A stretch of DNA of 64,000 bases from Actinoplanes subtropicus (GTDB lineage: Bacteria; Actinomycetota; Actinomycetes; Mycobacteriales; Micromonosporaceae), in NCBI RefSeq assembly GCF_000721705.1, contig NZ_JOJL01000006.1:124001-188000 (forward strand), in the 5' to 3' direction. Below, one piece after another: positions 46,610 to 54,675 of this stretch. The notes beneath the pieces are model-generated. The model saw only the letters and a list, made by a program, of their open reading frames with translations, was not told the DNA's origin and did not search any database. Numbering within the stretch: the first letter of the stretch is position 1; every line of letters begins with the position of its first letter. The translations under genes and the position numbers were made by a program.

Positions 46610-47581
46610 TCAGCGGCGCAGGCGGGTGTGGATGTCGGTCAGGGGGGCGCCGGGGTGGAGGCTGCGGACGGCCAGCCAGGCGGCGCCCACGGTGCCGTCG
46701 GCCGGGGTCAGGACGTCGCCCGTGAAGTGGGCGGCGATCAACGTGCGGAGGCGCCGGCCGACCGGGGTGCGGGGGTCACCCGCCACCGAGCCGACCATCA
46801 CTAGGGGGGCCGGGTCGGTTGCCTCGCGTACGTCGGCAAGCATTTTGGCCAGACGCTCGGCCGCAAGGTCGCAGACGGCCGCGGCCACGACGTCACCCTG
46901 GGTTTCCGCCTGGGTGACCAGGGGGGCCAGCGCGGCCAGCGCGATCGGCGGTTGGACGTTGGCCGCCCGGATCAGCGCCGATCGATGATGGTGGGGGTGG
47001 TCGGGTGGGGGGCCGTCGAGCAGCGCCGCGGAGATCGCCCCGGTCAGCGTGGTCGGCGGGCCGGTGCCGCAGATCGCGGCGATGCTCGCGCGGACGGCCT
47101 CGCGGCCCAGCCAGTACGCCGAGCCCTCGTCGCCCAGCAACCAGCCGAGGCCGTCGGAGGTGGTGTCGACGCGGCGGTCTCGGATGCGGACGGCCATCGC
47201 GCCGGTGCCGGCCAGCAGGACTGTGCCGTCCGGTTCGGGGGTGGCCGAGCAGAACGCGACCTCGGCATCACCCACGAAGTCCGGATTTATCGTGATGTGT
47301 GCGGTGGCGAGGGCGTCGGTGAAGGTCTGCCGGGCCTGCGGGTCGTCGAGGGTCGCGCGGCCGGCCAAGCCGATGACGATCGCGCGCACCTCCCCCGGGT
47401 CGAGATCGGTCAGCGCCCGGCGCGCGGTGCGGGCCAGCTCGGCGGCGGCCCGCGCCACGCCATGGGTGGTGGGGTTGCCGCCGCCGCCCTCGACGGTGAC
47501 CAGGCGGACGCCGGCGGTCGTCGCCACCGTGACGCGAGTCGAGGTGCCGCCCAGGTCCGCGCCGATGACCAGGTCCGCCAT
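46610..47581 (-). CDS. BadF/BcrA-type ATPase kinase (N-acetylglucosamine / MurNAc kinase-like)
   Basis: This 323-residue ASKHA-fold kinase has the phosphate-1 motif IGADLGGTSTRV (residues 6-17), IGLAGRATLDDP near 80, the adenosine/phosphate-2 region VLLAGTGAMAV near 120, and WLLGDEGSAYWLGREAV. This subgroup phosphorylates N-acetylglucosamine or N-acetylmuramic acid. Because the murQ importer in this window is an ABC system, a cytoplasmic MurNAc kinase would be needed to make the MurQ substrate, and this is the only candidate in view. ATG 47581 is chosen from homology. Confidence 0.82.
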   Translation of the reverse strand: MADLVIGADLGGTSTRVTVATTAGVRLVTVEGGGGNPTTHGVARAAAELARTARRALTDLDPGEVRAIVIGLAGRATLDDPQARQTFTDALATAHITINPDFVGDAEVAFCSATPEPDGTVLLAGTGAMAVRIRDRRVDTTSDGLGWLLGDEGSAYWLGREAVRASIAAICGTGPPTTLTGAISAALLDGPPPDHPHHHRSALIRAANVQPPIALAALAPLVTQAETQGDVVAAAVCDLAAERLAKMLADVREATDPAPLVMVGSVAGDPRTPVGRRLRTLIAAHFTGDVLTPADGTVGAAWLAVRSLHPGAPLTDIHTRLRR

Positions 47582-47601
47582 CCGTCCACGGTAGACCCCG
47601 G

Positions 47602-47856
47602 TCAGTGGCCCTGGGGGAAGGGCCGGGACATCACGGTGCCCTTGACCCGGGTCTGGGCGTGCCGCTCGACGGCCGGGTTCGGCAAGCGCCGTCCGGCTCG
47701 CCCCAGACGATCTCGACCTGGTCGCCGACGGCCGCCCCGGGGTCGATCGAGCCGAGGGAGATCCAGCCGCGCAAACGGGTACGCGCCGGAGCGACCCTGG
47801 CGCAGCAGCCGCAGCGCTCCGCCGGCGGTGTTGATCTCTTCTTCGAGGCTGACCAT
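47602..47856 (-). pseudogene. Internally deleted GcvT-like demethylase remnant
   Basis: From ATG 47856 the first 30 codons (SLEEEINTAGGALRLLRQGR) match the N-terminus of aminomethyltransferase-like O-demethylases of the LigM/DesA type. In the next frame follows the C-terminal hallmark ISLGSIDPGAAVGDQVEIVW plus GEPDG. After another shift, VERHAQTRVKGTVMSRPF closes the gene at 47602. About 400 middle residues are missing and at least two frameshifts are present, so this is a deletion scar. It faces away from the MarR gene, which may once have controlled it. Confidence 0.7.
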
Positions 47857-47918
47857 GCCGGAAAGTTATCAGGTGTCTGAAAACTTTTATACTCACTGAA
47901 ATGTTTTAAGGTGACCGT

Positions 47919-48392
47919 ATGACGATGCCCTGGCAGGACGGCCTTCCGTACGTGCTGTTCCGGGCCCAGCAGGCCGTGCACCGCCGCTCGCAGGAGGCGC
48001 TGGACGGGCTGGGGGTGACGATGACCCAGCTCGGGCTCTGCGTGCACCTCGACGAGCTGGGCCTGATGTCGGCCTCCGACCTGGCCCGCCGCTTCCGGCT
48101 CACGCCGCAGAGCGTGACCACCGCGCTCGCCCAGCTGGAACGGCTCGGCTGGGTGCGCCGGCTCCCCCACCCGGTGCACCGGCGGGTCGTGCTGCACGAG
48201 CTCACCGAGACCGGGCTGGCCGGCGTCGCCGACGGCCGGGCCCGGATGGCGGCGATCGACCGGCTGCTTACCGGGCTCATGCCGGAGGGCGGCCGGGACG
48301 ATCTCGTGGGCCGGCTGCGGGGGCTGACCGTCGCCCTCGACGGTGCGGACCCGGAGTATGTGGGGGCCTGGCCGGTGGCGAAGTCCGGATGA
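47919..48392 (+). CDS. MarR-family transcriptional regulator
   Basis: This 157-residue winged-helix dimer has ASDLARRFRLTPQSVTTALAQ (about 48-68) as helix-turn-helix and the wing RLPHPVHRRVVLHELT. Upstream (47878-47910) lies an AT-rich patch with AAAAC and GTTTT half-sites, a possible own operator shared with the demethylase remnant. ATG 47919 has AAGG upstream. Its stop overlaps the pabB start (ATGA). Confidence 0.88.
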   Translation: MTMPWQDGLPYVLFRAQQAVHRRSQEALDGLGVTMTQLGLCVHLDELGLMSASDLARRFRLTPQSVTTALAQLERLGWVRRLPHPVHRRVVLHELTETGLAGVADGRARMAAIDRLLTGLMPEGGRDDLVGRLRGLTVALDGADPEYVGAWPVAKSG

Positions 48393-49507
48393 ACGCGCGT
48401 TTCGACGATCTCGTGGCGGGGCGCGCCCTGGTCTGCCCGCCACCGCGCCGGGTGTTGACCACCTCGGATCCGGGCGAGGTAGCGGGCGTCCTGCGGGCGG
48501 TCGAGCGCGCCACGGAGGCGGGGGCTTGGGCGTACGGGTATGTGTCCTACGACGCCGGCGGCCCGCCGCTGATCTGGTTCGGCCTGTGCGACGAGCCGGT
48601 CGCGGACGAACCGATCGCCGCACCGCCGGGGCCGCGCCCACCGATCGGCTGGACGCCGGACTGGACGGCGGCGGAGCACGCGCGGGCGGTCGCGGCGGTG
48701 CGCCGGCACATCGCGGACGGTGAGACGTACCAGTGCAACCTGACGGATCGGCTACGGGCGGTCGTCGAAGATCCCTTCGAGCTGTACGCCCGGATGGCGA
48801 CCGCTCAGCGTGCCGCGTACAACGCGTACCTGGACACGGGCCGGTTCGTGATCGCGAGCGCCAGCCCGGAGCTGTTCTTCGACTGGGTCGGCGACCGGCT
48901 GCGCACCCGGCCGATGAAGGGCACGGCCCGGCGCGGCGACGACCCGGCGGCCGACGCGCTCGCGGCCCGCCGGCTGCGGGCCAGCGCCAAGGAGCAGGCC
49001 GAGAACGTGATGATCGTCGACCTGCTGCGCAACGACCTGTCCCGGGTGGCGGAGCTGGGCTCGGTGGCGGTGACCGAGCTGTTCACGATCGAGGCGTACC
49101 CGACGGTCTGGCAGTTGGTCTCCGAGGTCACCGCCCGGCGGCACGCGGCGAGCGGCCTCGCCGAGATCTTCGCGGCGCTGTTCCCGTGCGGCTCGGTCAC
49201 CGGCGCGCCGAAGCAACGCAGCATGGAGATCATCCGCGCGCTGGAGCCCGGGCCGCGCGGCGTCTACTGCGGCGCGGTCGGGCTGGTGGCGCCGCCGGGC
49301 GCGCCGTTCCGGGCCCGCTTCAACGTGGCGATCCGCACGGCGGTGCTCGACCGGCAGACCGGCATCGCGGTCTACGGCGCGGGCGGCGGGATCACCTGGG
49401 GCTCGGACGCCGCCCTGGAACACGCCGAGCTCCTGGCCAAGACGGCGGTGCTCGGCATGCCCGCCGGCCGCCCCGACCCGGCAACACCGCGACGGGGACG
49501 GCCATGA
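48389..49507 (+). CDS. pabB: Aminodeoxychorismate synthase component I
   Basis: This 372-residue chorismate-binding enzyme makes 4-amino-4-deoxychorismate for p-aminobenzoate and folate, or for a secondary metabolite. Motifs are GETYQCNLTDRLRA, TRPMKGTARRG, EQAENVMIVDLLRNDLSRVA, FPCGSVTGAPKQRSMEII and YGAGGGITWGSDA. The KGT and GAPK segments hold active-site residues. It is shorter than classical PabB, lacking most of the N-terminal domain, as common in actinobacteria. No glutaminase (pabA) is adjacent. Confidence 0.92.
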   Translation: MNARFDDLVAGRALVCPPPRRVLTTSDPGEVAGVLRAVERATEAGAWAYGYVSYDAGGPPLIWFGLCDEPVADEPIAAPPGPRPPIGWTPDWTAAEHARAVAAVRRHIADGETYQCNLTDRLRAVVEDPFELYARMATAQRAAYNAYLDTGRFVIASASPELFFDWVGDRLRTRPMKGTARRGDDPAADALAARRLRASAKEQAENVMIVDLLRNDLSRVAELGSVAVTELFTIEAYPTVWQLVSEVTARRHAASGLAEIFAALFPCGSVTGAPKQRSMEIIRALEPGPRGVYCGAVGLVAPPGAPFRARFNVAIRTAVLDRQTGIAVYGAGGGITWGSDAALEHAELLAKTAVLGMPAGRPDPATPRRGRP

Positions 49508-49764
49508 CCCCGGAGATCGATCCCGACGTCGCTCTTCAGGAGCTCGCGCGCCGGGTCAGCCAGGTCTGCGCCGGCTCGAGCCGATCGCGCCGGCCGGTCA
49601 CGGCGCCGTCGTGCAGCCGCCGGACCACGCCGGCTTCCGCGGTGGTCAGGCAGGTCGAGCCGGAACTGGCGAACATGAAATGGGCGCTGTGGCACGTCGA
49701 TCCGGCGAGCCGTCGGGTCAGGATTCCCGGCCGGGTTCGCTACCTCGGGGTGCGGGGTGTGTAG
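49504..49764 (+). CDS. Small ORF coupled to pabB
   Basis: This 86-residue frame starts with an ATGA overlap on pabB, where an aminodeoxychorismate lyase gene would often be expected. Residues 1-24 (TPEIDPDVALQELARRVSQV) look like a normal helix. The middle is Ser/Arg-rich with less typical codons, and the end (LANMKWALWHVDPASRRVRI) is again protein-like. No domain is recognised. It could be a true small protein or the frameshifted stump of a longer gene. Its end overlaps the converging gene by 25 bp. Confidence 0.45.
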   Translation: MTPEIDPDVALQELARRVSQVCAGSSRSRRPVTAPSCSRRTTPASAVVRQVEPELANMKWALWHVDPASRRVRIPGRVRYLGVRGV

Positions 49765-50423
49765 GCGACCCGGAAGAACCCGCGGATCGGCCGCTGCAGG
49801 CCCAGGTTGTGGCCGAACGGGACCGGGCCGGTCGGCGCGCTCGTGTCCATCGTGATGGCCACGTCGTCGCGGCGGCCGGAGTTGGGGTCGTACACCCGCA
49901 CCTTCACCCGCGGACCGTCGAGCTCGTAGCCGATCGCCAGCGCCTGATGGTTCAGGGCCAGGGCCCTCGGGTTGCGGGAGGCCACCGTCACCACGCCCAG
50001 CGGGACCGGCCGGCCCCGGTCCAGGTCATTCCTGATCCGCGGCCACTCGACGCGGACGGTTCGCCAGCCCAGCCCCCGCAGGGTGAGCACCTGGCCGTCG
50101 AACAGGCGGATCACCTGGTCGCCGTCGGGCAGGCCCATCCAGCGGTAGTACTGGGCCACCCCCGCCGGGAAGTGCCAGGAGTCGATCAGGCGGCGGACGA
50201 TGAACCGGTAGAGCGGCTCGCCGGCCGCCGGGCGGTCGGGCAGGGCGTCCCGGCCGGCCAGGAAGTAGTCGAGGGCGGCGAAGACCATGCCGCCGCAGAG
50301 GCCGGCGCCCGCGTTGCCGATGCCGATGCCGCCGAACGGGGTGGGCAGGGTGAGGGCCGGCTGGTCGGGCCAGCCGTTGTCGAACGCGAAGCCGTGCCGT
50401 GAGGGCAGGAATTCGCCCGCCAT
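49740..50423 (-). CDS. Unknown protein, possible papain-like cysteine peptidase fold
   Basis: This 227-residue protein lacks a signal peptide. Its landmarks are a Cys at the start of a helix (AGLCGGMVFAALDYFLAGRD, about 40-59), a later His at the start of a strand (LNHQALAIGYEL, about 158-169), and a following Asp/Asn (VRVYDPNSGRRDD). That Cys-His-Asp order with NHQALAIGY resembles papain-like or C39-type peptidases and acyltransferases. I recognise no named family, so the function is open. Codon bias is strong. It converges on the small ORF after pabB. Confidence 0.7.
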   Translation of the reverse strand: MAGEFLPSRHGFAFDNGWPDQPALTLPTPFGGIGIGNAGAGLCGGMVFAALDYFLAGRDALPDRPAAGEPLYRFIVRRLIDSWHFPAGVAQYYRWMGLPDGDQVIRLFDGQVLTLRGLGWRTVRVEWPRIRNDLDRGRPVPLGVVTVASRNPRALALNHQALAIGYELDGPRVKVRVYDPNSGRRDDVAITMDTSAPTGPVPFGHNLGLQRPIRGFFRVAYTPRTPR

Positions 50424-50474
50424 CGAATCACGCTACCGCCGCCGGGCCCGGGGCAACTGTGCCTGGTCAGCAGG

Positions 50475-50503
50475 TTGACATGCGGGGCAGTCGATCTTAC
50501 GGT
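50475..50503 (+). promoter_or_regulatory. Promoter of the GH18 gene
   Basis: TTGACA (50475-50480) and TACGGT (50498-50503) are separated by 17 nt, a near-ideal principal-sigma promoter 48 bp before ATG 50551. A second -10-like box, TACTAT (50521-50526), follows. Confidence 0.6.
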
Positions 50504-50550
50504 CAATCGGCAAACAACTTTACTATCCGTTTCGACGGACGGAGGGTCAC

Positions 50551-51573
50551 ATGCGGCTCCTTGCCGCCACCGTCGCGGTCGCCGCGATCGTCGCCACCCC
50601 CGGGATCGCGAACGCCGGATGCCGGACGCTGCCCGATCACGTGTTCGCGCCGTACTTCCAGACCTATACCGACGCCAACCCGGCCGACGTCAGCCAGGCG
50701 TCCGGCGCCCGCCACCTCACCATGGCGTTCCTGCAGACACAGACCACCGGCTCCTGCGACATCCTGTGGAACGGCGACCCCAGGACGCCGGTCGACCGGT
50801 CCGTGTACGGGAAGGAGATCGCCCGGATCCGCGCGACCGGCGGCGACGTCGTGCCGTCGTTCGGCGGCTACGCGGCGGACAGCACCGCCACCGAGATCGC
50901 CGACAGCTGCACCGACGTCGGCCGGATCGCCGCTGCGTACGAGAAGGTCGTCACGACGTACGGCGTGACCCGGCTCGACATGGACATCGAGGACATCTCG
51001 CTGGACAACGCGGCCGCGATCGACCGGCGCAGCCAGGCGATCCACCTCGTCCAGCAGTGGGCCGGCCGGCAGCACCGGCCGCTGCAGATCGTCTACACCC
51101 TGCCGACCGCCCCCACCGGGCTCGAGGACAACGCGATCAACGTGCTGGCCAGCGCGATCAAGTACGGCGCCCGGGTCGGCATCGTCAACATCATGACCTT
51201 CGACTACTACGACAACCAGGCGCACGACATGGCCGCCGACACCAAGACCGCCGCGAACGGGCTGGTCGGCACGCTGCGGACGCTCTACCCGCACCGCGGC
51301 AACCGGCAGTTGTGGGCGATGGTCGGGATCACCGAGATGCTCGGCATCGACGACTACGGCTCGGGCGGCGAGACCGGCCCGCTCGAGGTGTTCACGCTCG
51401 CCGATGCCCGGGACATCACGCACTGGGCGACCGTCCAGGGCATCGGCGAGCTCTCGTACTGGGCGCTCGGCCGGGACAACGGCGGCTGCCCCGGCACGCC
51501 GGGCTCGGACAGTTGCTCGGGCGTGGCCCAGACGCCGTACCAGTTCACGAGCATCATGAAACGAGCGTTCTGA
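50551..51573 (+). CDS. Secreted GH18 chitinase-like protein
   Basis: This 340-residue exported protein has a signal peptide (LLAATVAVAAIVATPGIANA) and a single GH18 barrel. The catalytic DxxDxDxE strand appears as RLDMDIED, with Glu147 as acid. Other family features are VVPSFGGYAAD, MTFDYYDN and the C-terminal ELSYWALGRDNGGCPG. It has no chitin-binding module. GGAGGG precedes ATG 50551. Chitin or GlcNAc-oligomer hydrolysis is likely, and products could feed the amino-sugar kinase. Apparently monocistronic. Confidence 0.9.
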   Translation: MRLLAATVAVAAIVATPGIANAGCRTLPDHVFAPYFQTYTDANPADVSQASGARHLTMAFLQTQTTGSCDILWNGDPRTPVDRSVYGKEIARIRATGGDVVPSFGGYAADSTATEIADSCTDVGRIAAAYEKVVTTYGVTRLDMDIEDISLDNAAAIDRRSQAIHLVQQWAGRQHRPLQIVYTLPTAPTGLEDNAINVLASAIKYGARVGIVNIMTFDYYDNQAHDMAADTKTAANGLVGTLRTLYPHRGNRQLWAMVGITEMLGIDDYGSGGETGPLEVFTLADARDITHWATVQGIGELSYWALGRDNGGCPGTPGSDSCSGVAQTPYQFTSIMKRAF

Positions 51574-52354
51574 TCTGATCGCGCTGGGCGGGGTCGGCAA
51601 GGGCCGCGCCCAGCGCGATCACCCGCGCGCCGGCGGCGAGGAACGCGGGCGCCCCGGCCACCGTGATCCCGCCGGTGGCGACGAACCGCGCGCCGGGGAA
51701 CGGCCCGAGCACCGCCGAGATCCAGCCCGGGCCGAGCGCCGCCGCCGGGAACGCCTTCATCCACCGGCAACCGGCCAGCCACGCCCGCTGCACCTCGGTC
51801 GCCGTGCCCACCCCGGGCAGATGCGGCATCCCTGCCGCCAGGCTCGCGGCCTGGTCGAGCAGTTTGCCCATGGCCCGGGCGGCCTGCGCCGGGTTGCGGC
51901 GCCGGATCGCCTCCACCACCGCCTTGTGGCTGGGCACCGGGTCGCCGGTGCCGGCGTTGCCGTGCACCATGCGGTCGCGTTCGGCCAGGCCGGTCTCGAT
52001 CACCACCTCCATGCGCTGGACCAGCTCGTTGTGGGTGGCGGCCAGCAGCGCCCGGTGGAAGGCGAGGTCGGCGGCGACCGCGGCGGACGCGTCGTCGCCG
52101 GCCGCGGCCATCCCGGCCAGCGCCGCGTCCAGCGCGTCGAGGTCGTCGCCGGTGGCCCGGGCGGCGGCCAGGCCGGCCGCGCCGGGCTCGACGATCGCCC
52201 GCAGCTCGTGCAGGTCGTCGAAGAGGCCGGGCCGTTGCGAGCGGGCGAACTGCCAGCGCAGCACGTCCGGGTCGAGCAGGCTCCAGGCCACCTGGGGCCG
52301 GACGAACGTGCCGCGCCTGGGCCGCGCGTCGACCATGCCCTTGGCCGCCAGCAC
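51554..52354 (-). pseudogene. Truncated FadR-type regulator fused to half a KDPG aldolase
   Basis: The 266-codon frame joins two unrelated pieces. Residues 1-180 are the FCD ligand domain of a GntR/FadR regulator, but its DNA-binding wing-helix is missing except for the last strand (VLAAKGMVDARPRRGTFVRP). From PGVGTATEVQRAWLAGC the sequence becomes the C-terminal half of a KDPG/KDPGal aldolase, including the Schiff-base lysine segment WMKAFPAAALG and the phosphate-binding VATGGI. There is no convincing ribosome binding site at GTG 52354. An in-frame deletion between a regulator gene and an eda-type gene best explains it. Confidence 0.7.
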
Positions 52355-52472
52355 CCGCAGCGCCGGAGGCGCAGCATGACTTCCGCTCCACTGTCTCGCC
52401 GCGGGCGAGGAGACGGCGACGGCGTCGATGGGTCCACGAAATGACCCCGATGACCATCGCCCTCTGCTGACG

Positions 52473-53210
52473 TTAACCGCCCCGGGTGGCGTCGGCGATC
52501 CGCTTGTGCGAGACGTGCGCGGTCAGTCCCCCGTCGATGACGATCTCCGCGCCGTTGTAGTAGGCCGAGTCGTCGGAGACGAGGAAGACGATGGTCGGCG
52601 CGATGTCCTCGGGCCGCCCGACCCGCCCGAGCGGGATCTCGGCGAGCGCCGCGTCGGTGAACGCGCCCGGGGCGCTGGCCATCATCGGCGTGTCGATCAG
52701 GCCCGGCATCACCGCGTTGACCCGGATCCCCCGCTCCCCCAGCTCCAGCGACGCCGATCGGGTCAGACCCCGCAAGGCCCATTTACTTGCCGTGTACGCC
52801 GCGGCCGCGTGCCCGGCCATCGCCGCCACCGAGCAGACGTTGACGATGCTCGACCCCGGCGGCATCAGCGGAACCAGCGCCTGGATGCCCAGCATCGGAC
52901 CGGTCACGTTGATGTCGAAGGCCCGCTGCCAGGCGGCTTTGGTCAGGTTGGGCAGCCGCTCGCGCGCCGCGATCCCGGCGTTGTTCACGAGCGCGTCGAC
53001 TCTTTCGAGTGATCCCGCCAGCTCGGCCCAGGCGGCGTCGTCCGTGACGTCGAGTTTTCTGATCAGCGGCCCGTCCAGCACGTCGGTGGCCACCACCGTG
53101 GCGCCCGCCGCCCGCAGCGCCGCCACCGCGGCCGCGCCCTGGCCCCGGGCCGCCCCGGTGACCACCACGACCTTGCCGTCGAGCCGCCCGCTCATCCCGG
53201 CGCCACTCAT
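52473..53210 (-). CDS. SDR-family dehydrogenase
   Basis: This 245-residue short-chain dehydrogenase has TGAARGQGAAAV (cofactor loop, about 14-25), NNAGIAA, the catalytic Ser in NVCSVAAMAG, and an intact YTASK motif. ATG 53210 overlaps the stop of the preceding SDR (ATGA), which decides the start over ATG 53195. Together the two SDRs look like sugar or sugar-acid dehydrogenases, and the aldolase fragment beside them supports a partly lost sugar-acid pathway. Confidence 0.9.
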   Translation of the reverse strand: MSGAGMSGRLDGKVVVVTGAARGQGAAAVAALRAAGATVVATDVLDGPLIRKLDVTDDAAWAELAGSLERVDALVNNAGIAARERLPNLTKAAWQRAFDINVTGPMLGIQALVPLMPPGSSIVNVCSVAAMAGHAAAAYTASKWALRGLTRSASLELGERGIRVNAVMPGLIDTPMMASAPGAFTDAALAEIPLGRVGRPEDIAPTIVFLVSDDSAYYNGAEIVIDGGLTAHVSHKRIADATRGG

Positions 53211-53983
53211 CCCAGCACCGATCCGCCGCCGTCGACCACCAGGTGCGCGCCGGTGATCCAGGAGGACTCGTCGGAGGCCAGGAAGATCGCGGCGTTGACC
53301 ACGTCGTCGGGCCGGCCGTGCCGGCCGAGCGGGATGCGGTCGAGCACCACGCTTTTCATCCGCGCGGGCGGGTCGGCCAGCATCGGCGCCGTGTTCGGCG
53401 TCTCGATCAGGCCCGGGCTGATCACGTTTGCCCGGATGCCGTACGGGCCGCCCTCCACCACCAACTGCAGGGTGAGCGCGACGACGCCGCCCTTCGCCGT
53501 GCTGTGCGCGTTCTGCGCCATGAACTCGACGCCCCGGATCGCCGCGATCGAGCCGACGTTGATGATCGACCCGCCGCCGTGCGCCTTGAAGTGCGGCCAG
53601 GCGGCCCGCACGGTGTAGTAGACGAGGCTCAGCTCGTTGCGCATCGTGAAGTCCCACTCCTCGACGCTGAGCACGTCGAGCGGCGCGAACCGCTGCGCCG
53701 AGGCGTTGTTGTAGAGCACGTCGATCCCGCCGTGCACCGCGACCGCCGCGTCGACCCACTCCTTCGCCTGGGCCGCGTCGCCGAGGTCGACCCCGCCCGT
53801 CACGTGGATGTCGCCGCCGGCGTCCCGTACCGCCCGCTCGGTCTCCGCCGCGGCCGCGACGTCCAGATCACAGCCGATCACCCGGGCCCCCTCGGCCGCG
53901 AAGCGGGCGGCCGCGACATGACCCATGCCACCGCCCACCCCGGTGATGAGCGCGATCTTGCCAGCCAGCCGGTTCAGTGACAT
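53207..53983 (-). CDS. SDR-family oxidoreductase with His in place of the catalytic Tyr
   Basis: This 258-residue Rossmann protein has TGVGGGMGHVAA (cofactor loop, about 14-25), an Asp at the end of the second strand (GCDLD, NAD preference), and IINVGSIAAIRG with the catalytic Ser. The YxxxK motif reads HSTAK (His160, Lys164). Related actinobacterial SDRs with this A-H-S-x-x-K pattern are, as far as I recall, a natural subgroup, so it is probably functional. It is first in a coupled pair with the SDR downstream. Confidence 0.88.
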   Translation of the reverse strand: MSLNRLAGKIALITGVGGGMGHVAAARFAAEGARVIGCDLDVAAAAETERAVRDAGGDIHVTGGVDLGDAAQAKEWVDAAVAVHGGIDVLYNNASAQRFAPLDVLSVEEWDFTMRNELSLVYYTVRAAWPHFKAHGGGSIINVGSIAAIRGVEFMAQNAHSTAKGGVVALTLQLVVEGGPYGIRANVISPGLIETPNTAPMLADPPARMKSVVLDRIPLGRHGRPDDVVNAAIFLASDESSWITGAHLVVDGGGSVLG

Positions 53984-54026
53984 GTCATGCCTTCCGAGTC
54001 AGCCGGCGTGCACCGGCACATGATCG

Positions 54027-54517
54027 TCACATACGAAGCATCTCCCACCCGTGCGCCGGCCAGTGCTCGGTACCGCGATGGAGCACCTCCGCGCATCGAT
54101 CGGCGGTGGCCCGGGCCAGGCCGGCGTCGTCCGCGCTCATCCAGCCGCGCCGACGGGCCTCCTCGTACTCGTCCTCATCCTCGATCTCGACCCGCCCGTC
54201 CCGCTGGTGCCACACCGGGTCCAGCTCCAGATCCACGTAGCGCCAGCCGTCCTCCACCCGCTCCGGCGGCAGGCACACGTCGATCTCCAGCCGCCGATCG
54301 GCCGGATCGTTCACCCACCACGCCGCCCACGGCCGCCCCATCGCCAGCCACACCAGAACCGGCACCAGCAGCGCCCCGAGTCGTGCGGCGACGCCCACGG
54401 TGATCCGATCGGTCCCCGCAGCCAGGCGCCGTCCTCGTCCCCGGCAACCTCTTGCAGGTCGAACCAGTAGACCCCGCCCGGGCGCTTGACCTTCCATAGC
54501 CGCACGGTCACCTCCAC
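54027..54517 (-). pseudogene. DUF402 protein gene with a one-base frameshift
   Basis: Two overlapping frames together make one DUF402 protein. GTG 54517 begins VTVRLWKVKRPGGVYWFDLQ and continues past WLRGPIGSPWASPHDSG. The rest lies in the next frame: LLVPVLVWLAMGRPWAAWWV, DVCLPPERVEDGWRYVDLEL, DGRVEIEDEDEYEEARRRG, to TGA at 54027. The frames meet at a run of four C (54373-54376); one extra C would restore a complete gene of about 163 codons. This is either a real frameshift or a sequencing error in the short run. DUF402 proteins include nucleoside-phosphate phosphatases. Confidence 0.7.
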
Positions 54518-54675
54518 CGAACTTCCCCACCATCATTTCGCACGCCGGACGCCAGTCCCCGGATGCAGCGCCGGGCCGGACCGGCCGATGTCGTACCCCG
54601 GCGGCCTCGTCACGCCGGGGGCTCGTCCTCCGCTCGTACGGCAAATGCAGCCGGACGGAATCGCTCAGCGCGATC

